Source: Ovis canadensis
Lineage: Eukaryota; Chordata; Mammalia; Artiodactyla; Bovidae
Length of the DNA: 64,000 bases
Direction of reading: 5' to 3'
NCBI RefSeq assembly: GCF_042477335.2
Contig: NC_091246.1
Coordinates: forward strand, 18,101,001 to 18,165,000
Positions 1 to 9,467 of this stretch are shown here, piece by piece (positions within the stretch are counted from its first letter, which is position 1; each line of letters starts with the position of its first letter). The translations under genes and the position numbers were made by a program. The notes beneath the pieces were generated by a model. It ran no database searches. It saw nothing but the letters and a program-made list of their open reading frames with translations, and had not been told where the DNA came from.

Positions 1-346
1 AGAGTCCCTTGGACTGCAAGGAGATCCAATCAGTCCATCCTAAAGGAAATCAGTCCTGAATGTTCATTGGAAGGACTGATGCTGAAACTGAAACTCCAAT
101 ACTTTGGCCACCTGATGCGAAAAACTGACTCACTGGAAAAGACCCTGATGCTGGGAAAGACAGAAGGTGGGAGGAGAAGGGGATGACAGAGGATGAGATG
201 GTTGTATGGGATCACCAACTCAATGAACATGAGTTTGGGTAAACTCCAGGAGTTGGTGATGGACAGGGAGGCCTGGTGTGCTGCAGTCCATGGGGTCACA
301 AGAGTGAGATACAATTGAGCGACTGAATTGAACTGAACTGAACTGA
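1..346 (+). mobile_element. BovB LINE 3' end, cut by window edge
   Basis: RTE-class BovB tail. It begins inside the last coding part (the stretch encoding VPWTARRSN) and runs through the conserved 3' UTR to the terminal GAACT-rich repeat at 320-346. The left end is the window edge, so the element continues upstream. The open frame on the opposite strand (30-314) is an antisense shadow. Confidence 0.9.
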
Positions 347-810
347 GGGGTTATTGTAGGATATAGGGTCAGAATGCAGCAAAACCTTAAGGAAAGCACC
401 CACTTCACTGTGAGGGTTAAACATCATTCTCTTGAAGATTCTTGTTTACCCCTTTATGTGCTGTCCTGGGGGGGCCCCCAGGCAGAACTAGCTGCTTACT
501 TCTCCATGCTCCAGTTGCTTTTTCTTCTTTTTCTTTTGAGAGCATTTACCAGGTTGGGTTGAGATTTTTCTTTTTAGAAGTTTCACTTCCCTGGCTGAGC
601 TGAGAGCTTTCTCATGAGTACCAATGTGCCAGTTTTATCTCTGCATCCCTAGTGCCTGGCACAGAATCTGATGAACAGCAGAGCACATTACATGCCTATA
701 GAAATTAGGCAATTCCAGTTCTAGCGGTATTTCTCCATGAAATCTTTTGATCCTCTAAATAGTAATTTTTGCATCTGGTGAGAACTGAGCACTCCGAACA
801 CCTTCTGCCT
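347..810. other. Mostly unique sequence
   Basis: No gene is visible. A weak match to the L2/MIR 3' end lies at about 615-690 (CCTAGTGCCTGGCACAGAA). A short open frame at 374-562 has no recognisable domain. Confidence 0.4.
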
Positions 811-1014
811 TGTTGTTGTTGTTGTTCAGTTGCCCAGTTGTGTTCAATTCTTTGTGACCCCGTGGACTGCAGAATGCCAGACTTCCCTGTCCTTCACCAT
901 CTCCTGGAGGTTGCTCAAACTTGTGTCCATTGAGTTGGTGATGCCATCCAACCATCTCGTCCTCTGTCATACCCTTCTCCTCCTGCCTTCAGTCTTTCCC
1001 AGCATCAGGGCTTT
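811..1014 (-). mobile_element. BovB 3'-end copy (ART2-like)
   Basis: Antisense BovB terminus of about 200 bp. It starts with a short (TTG)n tail at 811-826, followed by the conserved block ending near the CCCAGCATCAGGG motif. It is 5'-truncated. Confidence 0.85.
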
Positions 1015-1695
1015 AAATTATAGTTATCTGTCAGCATTTTTTCATTTTAATTTACCTTCCCACTCCCTCATGCAGGGCCCCAGTCACATGATTGCTGAAA
1101 CTGCATCTTGTTCATCTTTGAAATCTGAGCAGTGTCTGGCCTATGCATTCCATCATTTGTTTAAGATACAGTTGCTGAGCAAGGAGCAAGGAATATGACT
1201 CAAGCATTTGATGTACAATACAGTTCTTGCCTTTTTTACATAGGCCTATTCAGCAAACCACTTCCCCATTGCAAAATGAATTGGAGGGTGGGGCTGCCTT
1301 CAATGTTAAAATCAGTCAAGGTTACCAGAAGTCTTTTACCTACCTCTGACTAGAAAGCATTAATTCACAACTTACTTCAAATCCAGGCCTATCTCTTCTA
1401 CCAAGAATGTCAGAATAAGAATCTGAATCATTATACATGTGCAAAAAACAATGCAAATTCTGAGCAGGACAAGGATTGTTGGAACTGATGGGAAGATAAA
1501 ATCCAGAATAAATGGTTGAATTATAGTTCCCATGGTCACAGAATTTTGAAAAAACTTTTCTGACCTCTGCAAGTATTATGTTCTACTACTGCATATGGCT
1601 ATTCAAGATTAATCGCACTGGTTGGCATTACATTATATTAAACTTACACTGTAAATATATGACAGTTGAATAGAGGTTTTGTCAGAGTCTGGTAC
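1015..1695. other. Unique stretch, no gene seen
   Basis: AT-rich sequence with no repeat family, RNA gene or coding signal that can be supported. Confidence 0.4.
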
Positions 1696-1806
1696 CAACT
1701 TGGTGAGTTTTTTATTCACTGAACAAATGTTTACTGAGCTTATATCATATACCAGCTCTATTTTAGAAATGGCTGATAGATAAACATGACAGACCCTGCC
1801 CTTGCT
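1696..1806 (-). mobile_element. L2 LINE 3'-end fossil
   Basis: Degraded match to the reverse complement of the L2 3' end: an ACAAATGTTTACTGAGC-like start, then the CCAGCTCTATTTTAG and GACAGACCCTGCCCT blocks. Confidence 0.55.
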
Positions 1807-2177
1807 CTCATTTTTTTTTTCTTTTTTGCTATTAAATAATCCGTGCTGACTGTATTTATTCTGGTCACTAAACTTGCAGACTCGCTGTGGGGAATGGAGA
1901 GAATGTTTATATAGCATTCAGATGTTTTGATAGGCACTATGTACTATGTAAGAACTCTATGTGATTAGTCTCCAGCAGAATATTAATGTGTTAAAAATCA
2001 ACCATGAAATTGCATTTCTAAGGTCCTTTTGCTTTTGACTTTAATATTTCTTAATAGTCAAGTCCACTGATTTTCATTTGATTATTGGTTTTTAAAATTA
2101 AACTTGTTTGCACCATTTAACAGAGAAATAGTGTTTTGATTCCTCTTGGAATATAAATGCTCCATTCTGAGTAAAGC
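1807..2177. other. AT-rich unique stretch
   Basis: No feature supported. There is an oligo-T run near 1811-1820. Confidence 0.35.
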
Positions 2178-2368
2178 TGGGATGGATTGGAGGCAGAAGG
2201 AGAAGGGGACGACAGAGGATGAGATGGCTGGATGGCATTACTGACTTGATGGACGTGAGTCTGAGTGAACTCCGGGAGTTGGTGATGGACAGGGAGGCCT
2301 GGAGTGCTGCGATTCATGGGGTTGCAAAGAGTCGGACACGACTGAGCGACTGAACTGAACTGAACTGA
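2178..2368 (+). mobile_element. BovB 3'-end copy
   Basis: About 190 bp of the BovB 3' UTR in sense orientation, ending in the GACTGAACTGAACTGA terminus at 2368. The 5' part is missing. Confidence 0.88.
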
Positions 2369-2660
2369 GTAATGTTTTGTAGAGTTGTTTTTCTTTAATA
2401 TCCATATTTCCTCCTCAGTCTCACAGAATATTAGAACTAGGAGGAAATGTGAGTATCATCTAATCTAATGCTGGTTAAACATTTCCATTCTTTTCATAAT
2501 ATTTGAAAGTGCTTCTTTTCTGAAGAGTCAAGGTTCTGGAAAATGTTTGCCTGCCAAACTGTATTTCATTATTAATTACCAATATTTCATTTTTCTCACT
2601 TTCATTAAGGATGTTACTGCTAATCATAACTTGCAATTAGTATGAGACAATTGGAATTAT

Positions 2661-2830
2661 GGCAGGTGGCTATTGATTCTGGAGCCCAAATTACTGGTTT
2701 GAATCTTTGTTCCACCATTCACTAGCTGGGAAACCTTGAGCAAATTTCTTAACTCTCTGTGCCTCTGTTTCCTCATCTGTACATGAATGATGATGATAGT
2801 ACGTACTTCATATCGAGTTGTGAAGATTCC
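2661..2830 (+). mobile_element. MIR SINE
   Basis: Classic MIR core order: TTTGAATCTTTGTTCCACC, CTAGCTGGGAAACCTTGAGC, then CTCTGTGCCTCTGTTTCCTC, and a trailing GTGAAGATT block. Confidence 0.85.
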
Positions 2831-3403
2831 TGCATTATTGCAGCCCAAACAAAGAAAAGCCCCCTTTATTGTCCTGTCAAATCAAAAGTGGCTTCTTTTA
2901 ATATTAGATTTCTAATAAAATAAAATATTAGAAATATTTTAGCTTGTGAATACTCATTACTATACCTTTTTAGACTCCAGTGAGTTTCTAAGGAGTTTCT
3001 ATTTGAGAATAAACTTCTCTTTGATGATGACAGACGTGAAACTTAGAGAAATGAGGTTCTTGAGGACTCCCAGCTGGTCAGGGTCAGACCAGCTCTAGAA
3101 CCTGGAACTTTAAATTGGAGAATTGTGCATTTATCAGGCTAAAGGTCACAGATCCTCCCACATCATGAGGTGTGGAATAGACATATGATGGGAACATTAG
3201 AAGCACTTACTATCAGGAATTCTGTGCCCACTGAAAGAAACCAAGTATTGGAAAGAAGACATCTATAAAGAATGTCTTCATGATTTGGAGATTCCAAATT
3301 ATCGTATATCACTGCAGAATACAACTTCCTCCAGAAAATGCATTATAGAATAACCAAGGAGTTGAAATAACTCCATAAAGACCTTAATAAAGTCTGCAAA
3401 TAT
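2831..3403. other. Unique stretch
   Basis: AT-rich, with no supported gene. A resemblance to MIR or L2 cannot be excluded at about 3040-3130. Confidence 0.35.
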
Positions 3404-3539
3404 TTTCCAGGCAAGAATACTGGAGTGGGATGCCATTCCTTCTCTAAGGGATCTTCCTGACTGAAGGATCGAATCCATATCTCTTGCATCTCCTGCATTG
3501 GCAGGGTGATTCTTTACCACTGTGCCACCTGGGAAGCCT
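3404..3539 (-). mobile_element. Bov-tA SINE, truncated
   Basis: Antisense Bov-tA: the TTCCAGGCAAGAATACTGGA block through to the tRNA-derived head, whose complement reads GGCTTCCCAGGTGGCAC at 3523-3539. The BovB-derived 3' tail is missing. Confidence 0.85.
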
Positions 3540-3954
3540 CTATAAATACTAGACTTTTAAAATAGATTCTGAAACAGAAATAAGTTTGACACCATATGCT
3601 GATATCATTACTGAAACAAAGCAAACTATGAGCTTACCTGAATGTACAAAAATTCAGTAATCATGGTGGATGCCTAGTAGAGGGCTGATGGATGTAGCAT
3701 GATCACAAGTGGCTACACTGCAGGATGAAGGCCCTACATAGAGCTCCCACACTGCCCTCAGCTTGACCTACTGGGTGCTAAGTGAGCTTCTCAGTCAGTC
3801 TCAACAGTTTCCCAGTCCTGTCTCAGCCTACATGACAACAATTACTTGTCATGAATTTTCTGGGAAGCTCCTGAGTAATTGAGATCTGGGAATGATAAAC
3901 CCAAGAATGCCTAAGCACTATTCTCAGGGCTGGTTAATATTTGTATAAGCTTCT
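3540..3954. other. Unique stretch
   Basis: No gene or repeat identified. Confidence 0.35.
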
Positions 3955-4800
3955 GAGGGGACTGTAAATGGATACATGCTTTGGGGAGGACAATTTAATA
4001 TTTAATTATTATAAGTTTTAAAATTGTCCACTTTCTTTTATCAGTAAATCCACATCTATCAATCTATTATATGTATTAGGGACACATGGACAAAGAGATA
4101 CTCAGAGCTACCTAGCAGTGTTATACAATGGCAAAACAGGAAGTAATCTCAATGGTCATCAACAGGAAACTGATTAAAAAATTATTGTGCATTTATACAA
4201 TGAGAAAATACACAGCCATTACAAATGATACTTTAGGATAAAATTTATTGATGTGGGAAAATACTTAGGATATGAAAGTGAAAGTAGCTCAGTCGTGTCC
4301 GACTCTTTGTGACCCCATGGACTGTAGTTCATGGAATTCTCCAGGCCAGAATACTGGAATGGGTAGCCTGTCCCTTCTCCAGGGGACCTTCCCATAGCAG
4401 GGAGAACTCAGGTCTGCTGCATTGCAGGTGGATTCTTTACCAGCTGAGCCACAAGGGAAGCCCAAGAATACTGGAATGGGTAGCTTATCCCTTCTCCAGC
4501 AGATCTTCCCAGGAATCAAACTGGGGTCTCCTGCATTGCAGGAGGATTCTTTACCAACTGAGCTATCAGGGAAACCCTATAACGTGGAGTAAAAAAATAA
4601 GAATACAAATTTATACCATGTACATATGATCCCATTTATATGAAAAAAAATGTCTTCATAAAGAGGGAAGATTGAAATGAAATACACCAAAATATAAACA
4701 ATATACATTTTAGAGGTGGGTTATAACTAATTTTAATTTTTTTGTATATTGTATGTTTTCTATAATAAGTATGTAGTACCTTTTAAATCAACTATATTTA
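3955..4800 (+). mobile_element. Old L1 3' region, split by a Bov-tA
   Basis: Degraded L1M/HAL1-type end of ORF2 and 3' UTR in sense orientation. Recognisable blocks are the GGAGGACAATTTAATAT motif, the AATGGTCATCAACAGG motif, CACAGCCATTACAAATGA, and after the SINE ATGATCCCATTTATATGA and TACACCAAAATAT. A Bov-tA occupies 4274-4577. Confidence 0.65.
4274..4577 (-). mobile_element. Bov-tA SINE with duplicated head
   Basis: Antisense Bov-tA. A normal copy (4274-4464) is followed by a second partial body and tRNA-like head (4465-4577), so the element has two tRNA-derived heads in tandem. The same architecture recurs on the other strand at 33435-33752, which suggests a double-headed Bov-tA subfamily rather than two chance insertions. 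Confidence 0.8.
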
Positions 4801-4814
4801 TTAAATAGTACATG

Positions 4815-6383
4815 CCTTCATGACCCAGATAATCATGATGGTGTGATCACTAATCTAGAGCCAGACATCCTGGAATGTGAAGTCAAGTGGGCCTTAGAAA
4901 GCATCACTACGAACAAAGCTAGTGGAGGTGATGGAATTCCAGTTGAGCTATTTCAAATCCTGAAAGATGATGCTGTGAAAGTGCTGCACTCAATATGCCA
5001 GCAAATTTGGAAAACTCAGCAGTGGCCACAGGACTGGAAAAGGTCAGTTTTCATTCCAATTCCAAAGAAAGGCAATGCAAAAGAATGCTCAAACTACCAC
5101 ACAATTGCACTCCTCTCACACACTAGTAAAGTAATGCTCAAAATTCGCCAAGCCAGACTTCAGCAATACATGAACTGTGAACTTCCAGATGTTCAAGCTG
5201 GTTTTAGAAAAGGTAGAGGAACCAGAGATCAAATTGCCAACATCTGCTGGATCATGGAAAAGCAAGAGAGTGCCAGAAAAACATCTATTTCTGCTTTATT
5301 GACGATGCCAAAGCCTTTGACTGTGTGGATTACAATAAACTGTGGACAATTCTGAAAGAGATGGGAATACCAGACCACCTGCCCGGCCTCTTGAGAAATC
5401 TGTATGCAGGTCAGGAAGCAACAGTTAGAAGTGGACATGGAACAACAGACTGGTTCCAAATAGGAAAAGGAGTACGTCAAGGCTGCATATTGTTACCCTG
5501 CTTATTTAACTTATATGCAGAGTACATCATGAGACATGCTGGACTGGAAGAAACACAAGCTAGAATCAAGAATGCTGATAGAAATATCAATAACCTCAGA
5601 TATGCAGATGACACCACCCTGATGGCAGAAAGTGAAGAGGAACTAAAAAGCCTCTTGATGAAAGGGAAAGAGGAGAGTGAAAAAGTTGGCTTAAAGCTCA
5701 ACATTCATAAAACGAAGATCATGGCATCCGGTCCCATCACTTCATGGGAAATAGATGGGGAAACAGTGGAGTCAGTGTCAGACTTTATTTTTGGGGGCTC
5801 CAAAATCACTGCAGATGGTGACTGCAGCCATGAAGTTAAAAGACGCTTACTCCTTGGAAGGAAAGTATGACCAACCTAGATAGCATATTCAAAAGCAGAG
5901 ACATTACTTTGCCAACTAAGGTCCATCTAGTCAAGGCTATGGTTTTTCCTGTGGTCATGTATGGATGTGAGAGTTGGACTGTGAAGAAGGCAGAGTGCCG
6001 AAGAATTGATGCTTTTGAACTGTGGTGTTAGAGAAGACTCTTGAGAGTCCCTTGGACTGCAAGGAGATCCAACCAGTCCATTCTGAAGGAGATCAGCCCT
6101 GGGATTTTTTTGGAAGAAGTGATGCTAAAGCTGAAACTCCAGTACTTTGGCCACCTCATGCGAAGAGTTGACTCATTGGAAAAGACTGATGCTGGGAGGG
6201 ATTGGGGGCAGGAGGAGAAGGGGACAACCGAGGATGAGATGGCTGGATGGCATCACTGACTTGATGGATGTGAATCTGAGTGAACTCCGGGAGTTGGTGA
6301 TGGACAGGGAGGCCTGGCGTGCTGCAGTTCATGGGGTTGCAAAGAGTTGGACATGACTGAGCGACTGAACTGAACTGAACTGA
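4815..6383 (+). mobile_element. BovB LINE, 5'-truncated, 1.57 kb
   Basis: Sense BovB (RTE clade) covering the reverse-transcriptase domain to the 3' terminus. It starts at the GACCCAGATAATCATGATGG block and ends with the repeated GAACT terminus at 6383. The apurinic-type endonuclease half is absent, as is usual after incomplete reverse transcription. The coding part is broken (separate entry). Confidence 0.93.
4843..6120 (+). pseudogene. BovB reverse transcriptase remnant
   Basis: Reverse transcriptase of a non-LTR retrotransposon, which in an active element would copy its RNA at the nicked target. Two open frames cover it: 4843-5355 (170 codons, finger/palm start, with the ITTNKASGGDGIPVE and FIPIPKKGNAKECSNY blocks) and 5325-5870 (181 codons, with RQGCIL at residues 51-56 and the catalytic YADD at 93-96). 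They are halves of one frame. A single-base loss near 5257-5262 shifts it, and a second loss near 5865 shifts it again. Downstream, the frame that encodes the GCESWTVKKAECRRIDAFEL block has a TAG at 6029-6031, where family copies have TGG. The protein cannot be functional. BovB is a transposon rather than a virus and is known to have moved horizontally between vertebrates. Confidence 0.9.
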
Positions 6384-6559
6384 TGTTTACAAAATTAAAT
6401 ATGGAATGGAAAGAAATTCAGACACTTAGTTCCTCTTTGCAGAAAACAACAATATCAACAGTTTCTCCTGTATTATTCCAGAGATTCTATAGTGTAGGAG
6501 TTGTGTGTAGTGTATGTGTATGTGTGTGTCTTCACATTCATTCATTCACAAATGGAGGA
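6384..6559. repeat. Short GT-rich microsatellite in unique sequence
   Basis: An imperfect (GT)n tract lies at about 6500-6530, interrupted by A. Nothing else is recognised. Confidence 0.5.
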
Positions 6560-6657
6560 ATACTACAAAAACTGTCTTATACTTCACTTCTTTTACATAA
6601 CGATACATTTTAGAGGTCATTCCACACTAGTAAATATACATCTATCCAATTCTTTTT

Positions 6658-6774
6658 TTTTTTTAAACTGGCTGTGGTGCATGACTTGTAGGATTTTAGT
6701 TTTCTAGTCAGGGCAGAACCCAGGCCCTGGCAGTGAAAGCACAAGTCCTAACTACCATGCTGCCAGGAAACTAC
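6658..6774 (-). mobile_element. CHR SINE
   Basis: tRNA-derived cetartiodactyl SINE, antisense. The poly-A tail shows as T at 6652-6664, and the B-box-like and head region ends at 6774. The flanks share CCAATTCTTTTT (6646-6657 and 6775-6786), although the poly-T overlaps it. Sits inside the old L1. Confidence 0.75.
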
Positions 6775-7546
6775 CCAATTCTTTTTAATAGCTGCAAAAT
6801 ATTCCCTAGGATGAACAGAACATAATTGGTTTAATCGATCCTCCATTTATGGGCAGTTAGTTGTTTATTATCTTTCACTATTATGAACAATGATACTATA
6901 AACAGCCTTATCTATGTGTCTTTAAGCACAGGTACAGGTTATCAGTTCAGTTCAGTGGCTCAGTCGTGTCTGACTCTTTGTGACTCCATGGACTGCAGCA
7001 GGCCAGGCCTCTCTGTCCATCACCAACTCCCGGAGTTCATGCAAACTAATGTCCATCGAGTTGGTGAGGCCATCTAACCATCTCATCTTCTGTCATCCCC
7101 TTCCCCTCCTGCCTTCAATCTTTCCCAGCATCAGGGTCTCTTCAAATGAGGCAGCTCTTTGCATCAGGTGCCCAAAGTATTGGAGTTTCAGCTTTAGTTT
7201 ACATCTGTCACCATTCAGTTGATCTCCTTTACCCAGTGAATATTCAGGACTGATTTCCTTTAGGATGAACTGGTTGGATCGCCTTGCAGTCCAAGGGACT
7301 CTCAAGAGTCCTCTCCAACACCACAGTTCAAAAGCATCAATTCTTCGGCGCTCAGCTTTCTTTATACTACAACTCTCACATCTATATATGACTACTGGAA
7401 AAACCATAGCCTTGACTAGATGAACCTTTGTTGACAAAGTAATGTCTCTGCTTTTTAACATGCTGTCTAGGTTGGTAATAACTTTCCTTCCAAGGAGTAA
7501 GCGTCTTTTAATTTCATGGCTGCAATCACCATCTGCAGTGATTTTG

Positions 7547-7805
7547 CTGCTGCTGCTAAGTCGCTTCAGTTGTGTCCGACCCTGTGTGACCCTATAGATG
7601 GCAGCCCACCAGGCTCCCCCATCCCTGGGATTCTCCAGGCAAGATCAGTGGAGTGGGTTGCCATTTCCTTCTCCAACGCATGAAAGCAAAAAGTGAAAGT
7701 GAAGTCACTCTTCGCGACCCCATGGACTGCAGCCTTCCAGGCTCCTCCGCCCATGGGATTTTCCAGGCAAGAGTACTGGAGTGGGGTGCCATTGCCTTCT
7801 CCATT
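7547..7805 (-). mobile_element. Bov-A2 SINE inside BovB
   Basis: Complete dimeric Bov-A2, antisense, with its (AGC)n tail shown as (GCT)n at 7547-7558 and two A-type monomers. The exact 11-bp target-site duplication CAGTGATTTTG is at 7536-7546 and 7806-7816. It splits the BovB between two consecutive coding segments, so it is younger than that BovB. Confidence 0.92.
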
Positions 7806-8127
7806 CAGTGATTTTGGAGCCCCCCAAAATAAAGTCAGCCACTGTTTCCATTGTTTCCCCATCTATTTGCCATGAAGTGATGGGACTGGATGCCATGATC
7901 TTAGTTTTCTGAATGTTGAGCTTTAAGCCAACTTTTTCACTCTCCTCTTTTAATTTCATCAAGAGGCTCTTTAGATCTTCTTCACTTTCTGCCATAAGGG
8001 TGGTGTCATCTGCATATCTGAGGTTATTGATATTTCTCCCGGCAATCTTGATTCCAGCTTGTGCTTCATCCAGCCCAGTGTTTCTCATGATGTACTCTGA
8101 ATATAAATTAAATAAGCATGGTGACAA
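7705..8127 (-). pseudogene. BovB reverse transcriptase remnant fused to Bov-A2 frame
   Basis: A 140-codon open frame. Residues 1 to about 107 are BovB reverse transcriptase with the PCLFNLYSEYIMR block and the catalytic YADD at residues 38-41. The last ~32 residues (from WRRQWHPTPVLL on) are encoded by the antisense Bov-A2 that landed in the element. The chimera is an accident of insertion. There is no evidence that it is expressed. The upstream (N-terminal) reverse-transcriptase part is missing through truncation. Confidence 0.85.
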
Positions 8128-8340
8128 TATACAGCCTTGACGTACTCCTTTTCCTATTTGGAACCAGTCTGTTGTTCCATGTCCAGTTCTAATTGTTGCT
8201 TCTACAGGTATATCTACAGTGAATTTCTTGATATAGAATCATTGAGTCAAAGGCTTATACACAGGAAAAATACATACTCAAATTTTGAACATTTATTTAG
8301 TGATCATTGCACATGATCCAGAAACACAAGTTTTGAAAAA

Positions 8341-8999
8341 TCTAAATAACCCTAAATATTTCTCACTTAAAAATATGATTATTTTATTTATCATGATGTA
8401 TTTCCCCACTATATAATAAACAGCATTTGTTGCTGTTTATTGCAGAGGCAGTGCCCATATTAGCAGTGGGCATGCACAATAGTTGGGGGGTAGCCAGGCA
8501 TCAACAGGATATCAACACAATTACACCAACTCAACCTCTCTATGCACAAAAACGTTAATTTATAAATATACTTGTGTTTCCTAGCTACTGATTCTAAAAT
8601 TCCTTACTCCTTATCTAATATACATATATGTTGAGAAAGGTAAGCAAACAAATTCATTGTTTCCTCTAAATAATAAAAATAGGCACAGTATTATCCTTTA
8701 ATAAAATGTGCTTACTTCCTTTAAAAAATATACTTAACACACAGCAAAATAAATAAAATAAGCTTTGCAAAAAAACTGTTAAATTCAGTTCAATTTTTGG
8801 CAAAGAACTAAATAATACTTTCTTTGTTCTCAAGTATGTATTTTCCTGAATTGGACTTTGTTATTGAATCGTGATTGGCGATTGTGCTTAAATTTTGACA
8901 AATGTCATTGTTTTTAAAAATTTTATATTATATGAGATAACTTTGGTTTATTACATTATATATTTCATGTTAGAACCTTCTATTTCTACTTCTGTATAT
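8341..8999. other. AT-rich stretch, no gene
   Basis: Low-GC sequence with scattered A and T runs. No repeat family can be named safely. Confidence 0.35.
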
Positions 9000-9007
9000 A
9001 CTACAAT

Positions 9008-9223
9008 GTGAAAAGTGAAATAAAGTGTTAATCGCTCAGTTGTGTCTGACTCTTTGCGGCCCCATGGACATGCCAGGTTCCTCTGTCCATGGAATTCTCC
9101 AGGGAAGAATACTGGAGTGGGTAGTCATTCCCTTCTCCAGGGAATCTTCCCAACCCAGGGATCAAACCCCAGTATCCTGTATTGCAGGCAGATTCTTTAC
9201 CATCTAAGCCACCAGGGAAGCCC
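9008..9223 (-). mobile_element. Bov-tA SINE
   Basis: Full-length antisense Bov-tA ending in the tRNA-like head (complement GGGCTTCCCTGGTGGCTTA). An 8-bp duplication ACTACAAT lies at 9000-9007 and 9224-9231. Confidence 0.9.
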
Positions 9224-9239
9224 ACTACAATATGCTCAC

Positions 9240-9467
9240 CAACCAAAAAATTTAGTTTACATTTATCACAGTTCATTTGATCTCCTTTACCCATTCCCTA
9301 TCCCCACAGACCTTCCCCTCTGGTAATCTCTATTCTGCTGTTTATATCTGTGTGTTTTTGTTTGCTTTGGTTTGTTCATTTATCTTGGATTCATTTGTTT
9401 TTTTATATTCCACATACGGGTGAAATCATATGGTATTTGTCCTTCTCTGTCTGAGTTACCTCACTTA
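9240..9467 (-). mobile_element. Old L1, left part of a split copy
   Basis: L1MA-like 3' UTR in antisense (ATTCCACATACGGGTGAAATC and TCCTTCTCTGTCTGAGTTACC blocks). It resumes at 12455 after a young L1 inserted at 9467/9468. The left boundary is approximate. Confidence 0.75.

Larger units (their letters stand above)
6940..8202 (-). mobile_element. BovB LINE, 5'-truncated, with internal Bov-A2
   Basis: Antisense BovB from its GAACT-type terminus (6943-6955) up into the reverse-transcriptase region (GTCCAGTTCTAATTGTTGC at 8180-8198). The flanks carry a 7-bp duplication TACAGGT (6933-6939 and 8203-8209). A Bov-A2 SINE is inserted at 7547-7805. Confidence 0.9.
6560..8340 (-). mobile_element. Old L1 fragment carrying nested insertions
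   Basis: Antisense L1 ORF2/3' UTR fossil seen in three pieces: about 6560-6645, 6787-6939 (TAGCTGCAAAATATTCC and GGGCAGTTAGTTGTTTATT-like blocks) and 8203 to about 8340 (CATTGAGTCAAAGGCTTAT block). The pieces are separated by a CHR SINE and a BovB, and they are consecutive in the L1, so the L1 was the original target. Confidence 0.6.

Noticed and set aside
6501..6707. Small cysteine/valine-rich frame over the GT tract
   Set aside because: Produced by translating a microsatellite and a poly-T; no support.
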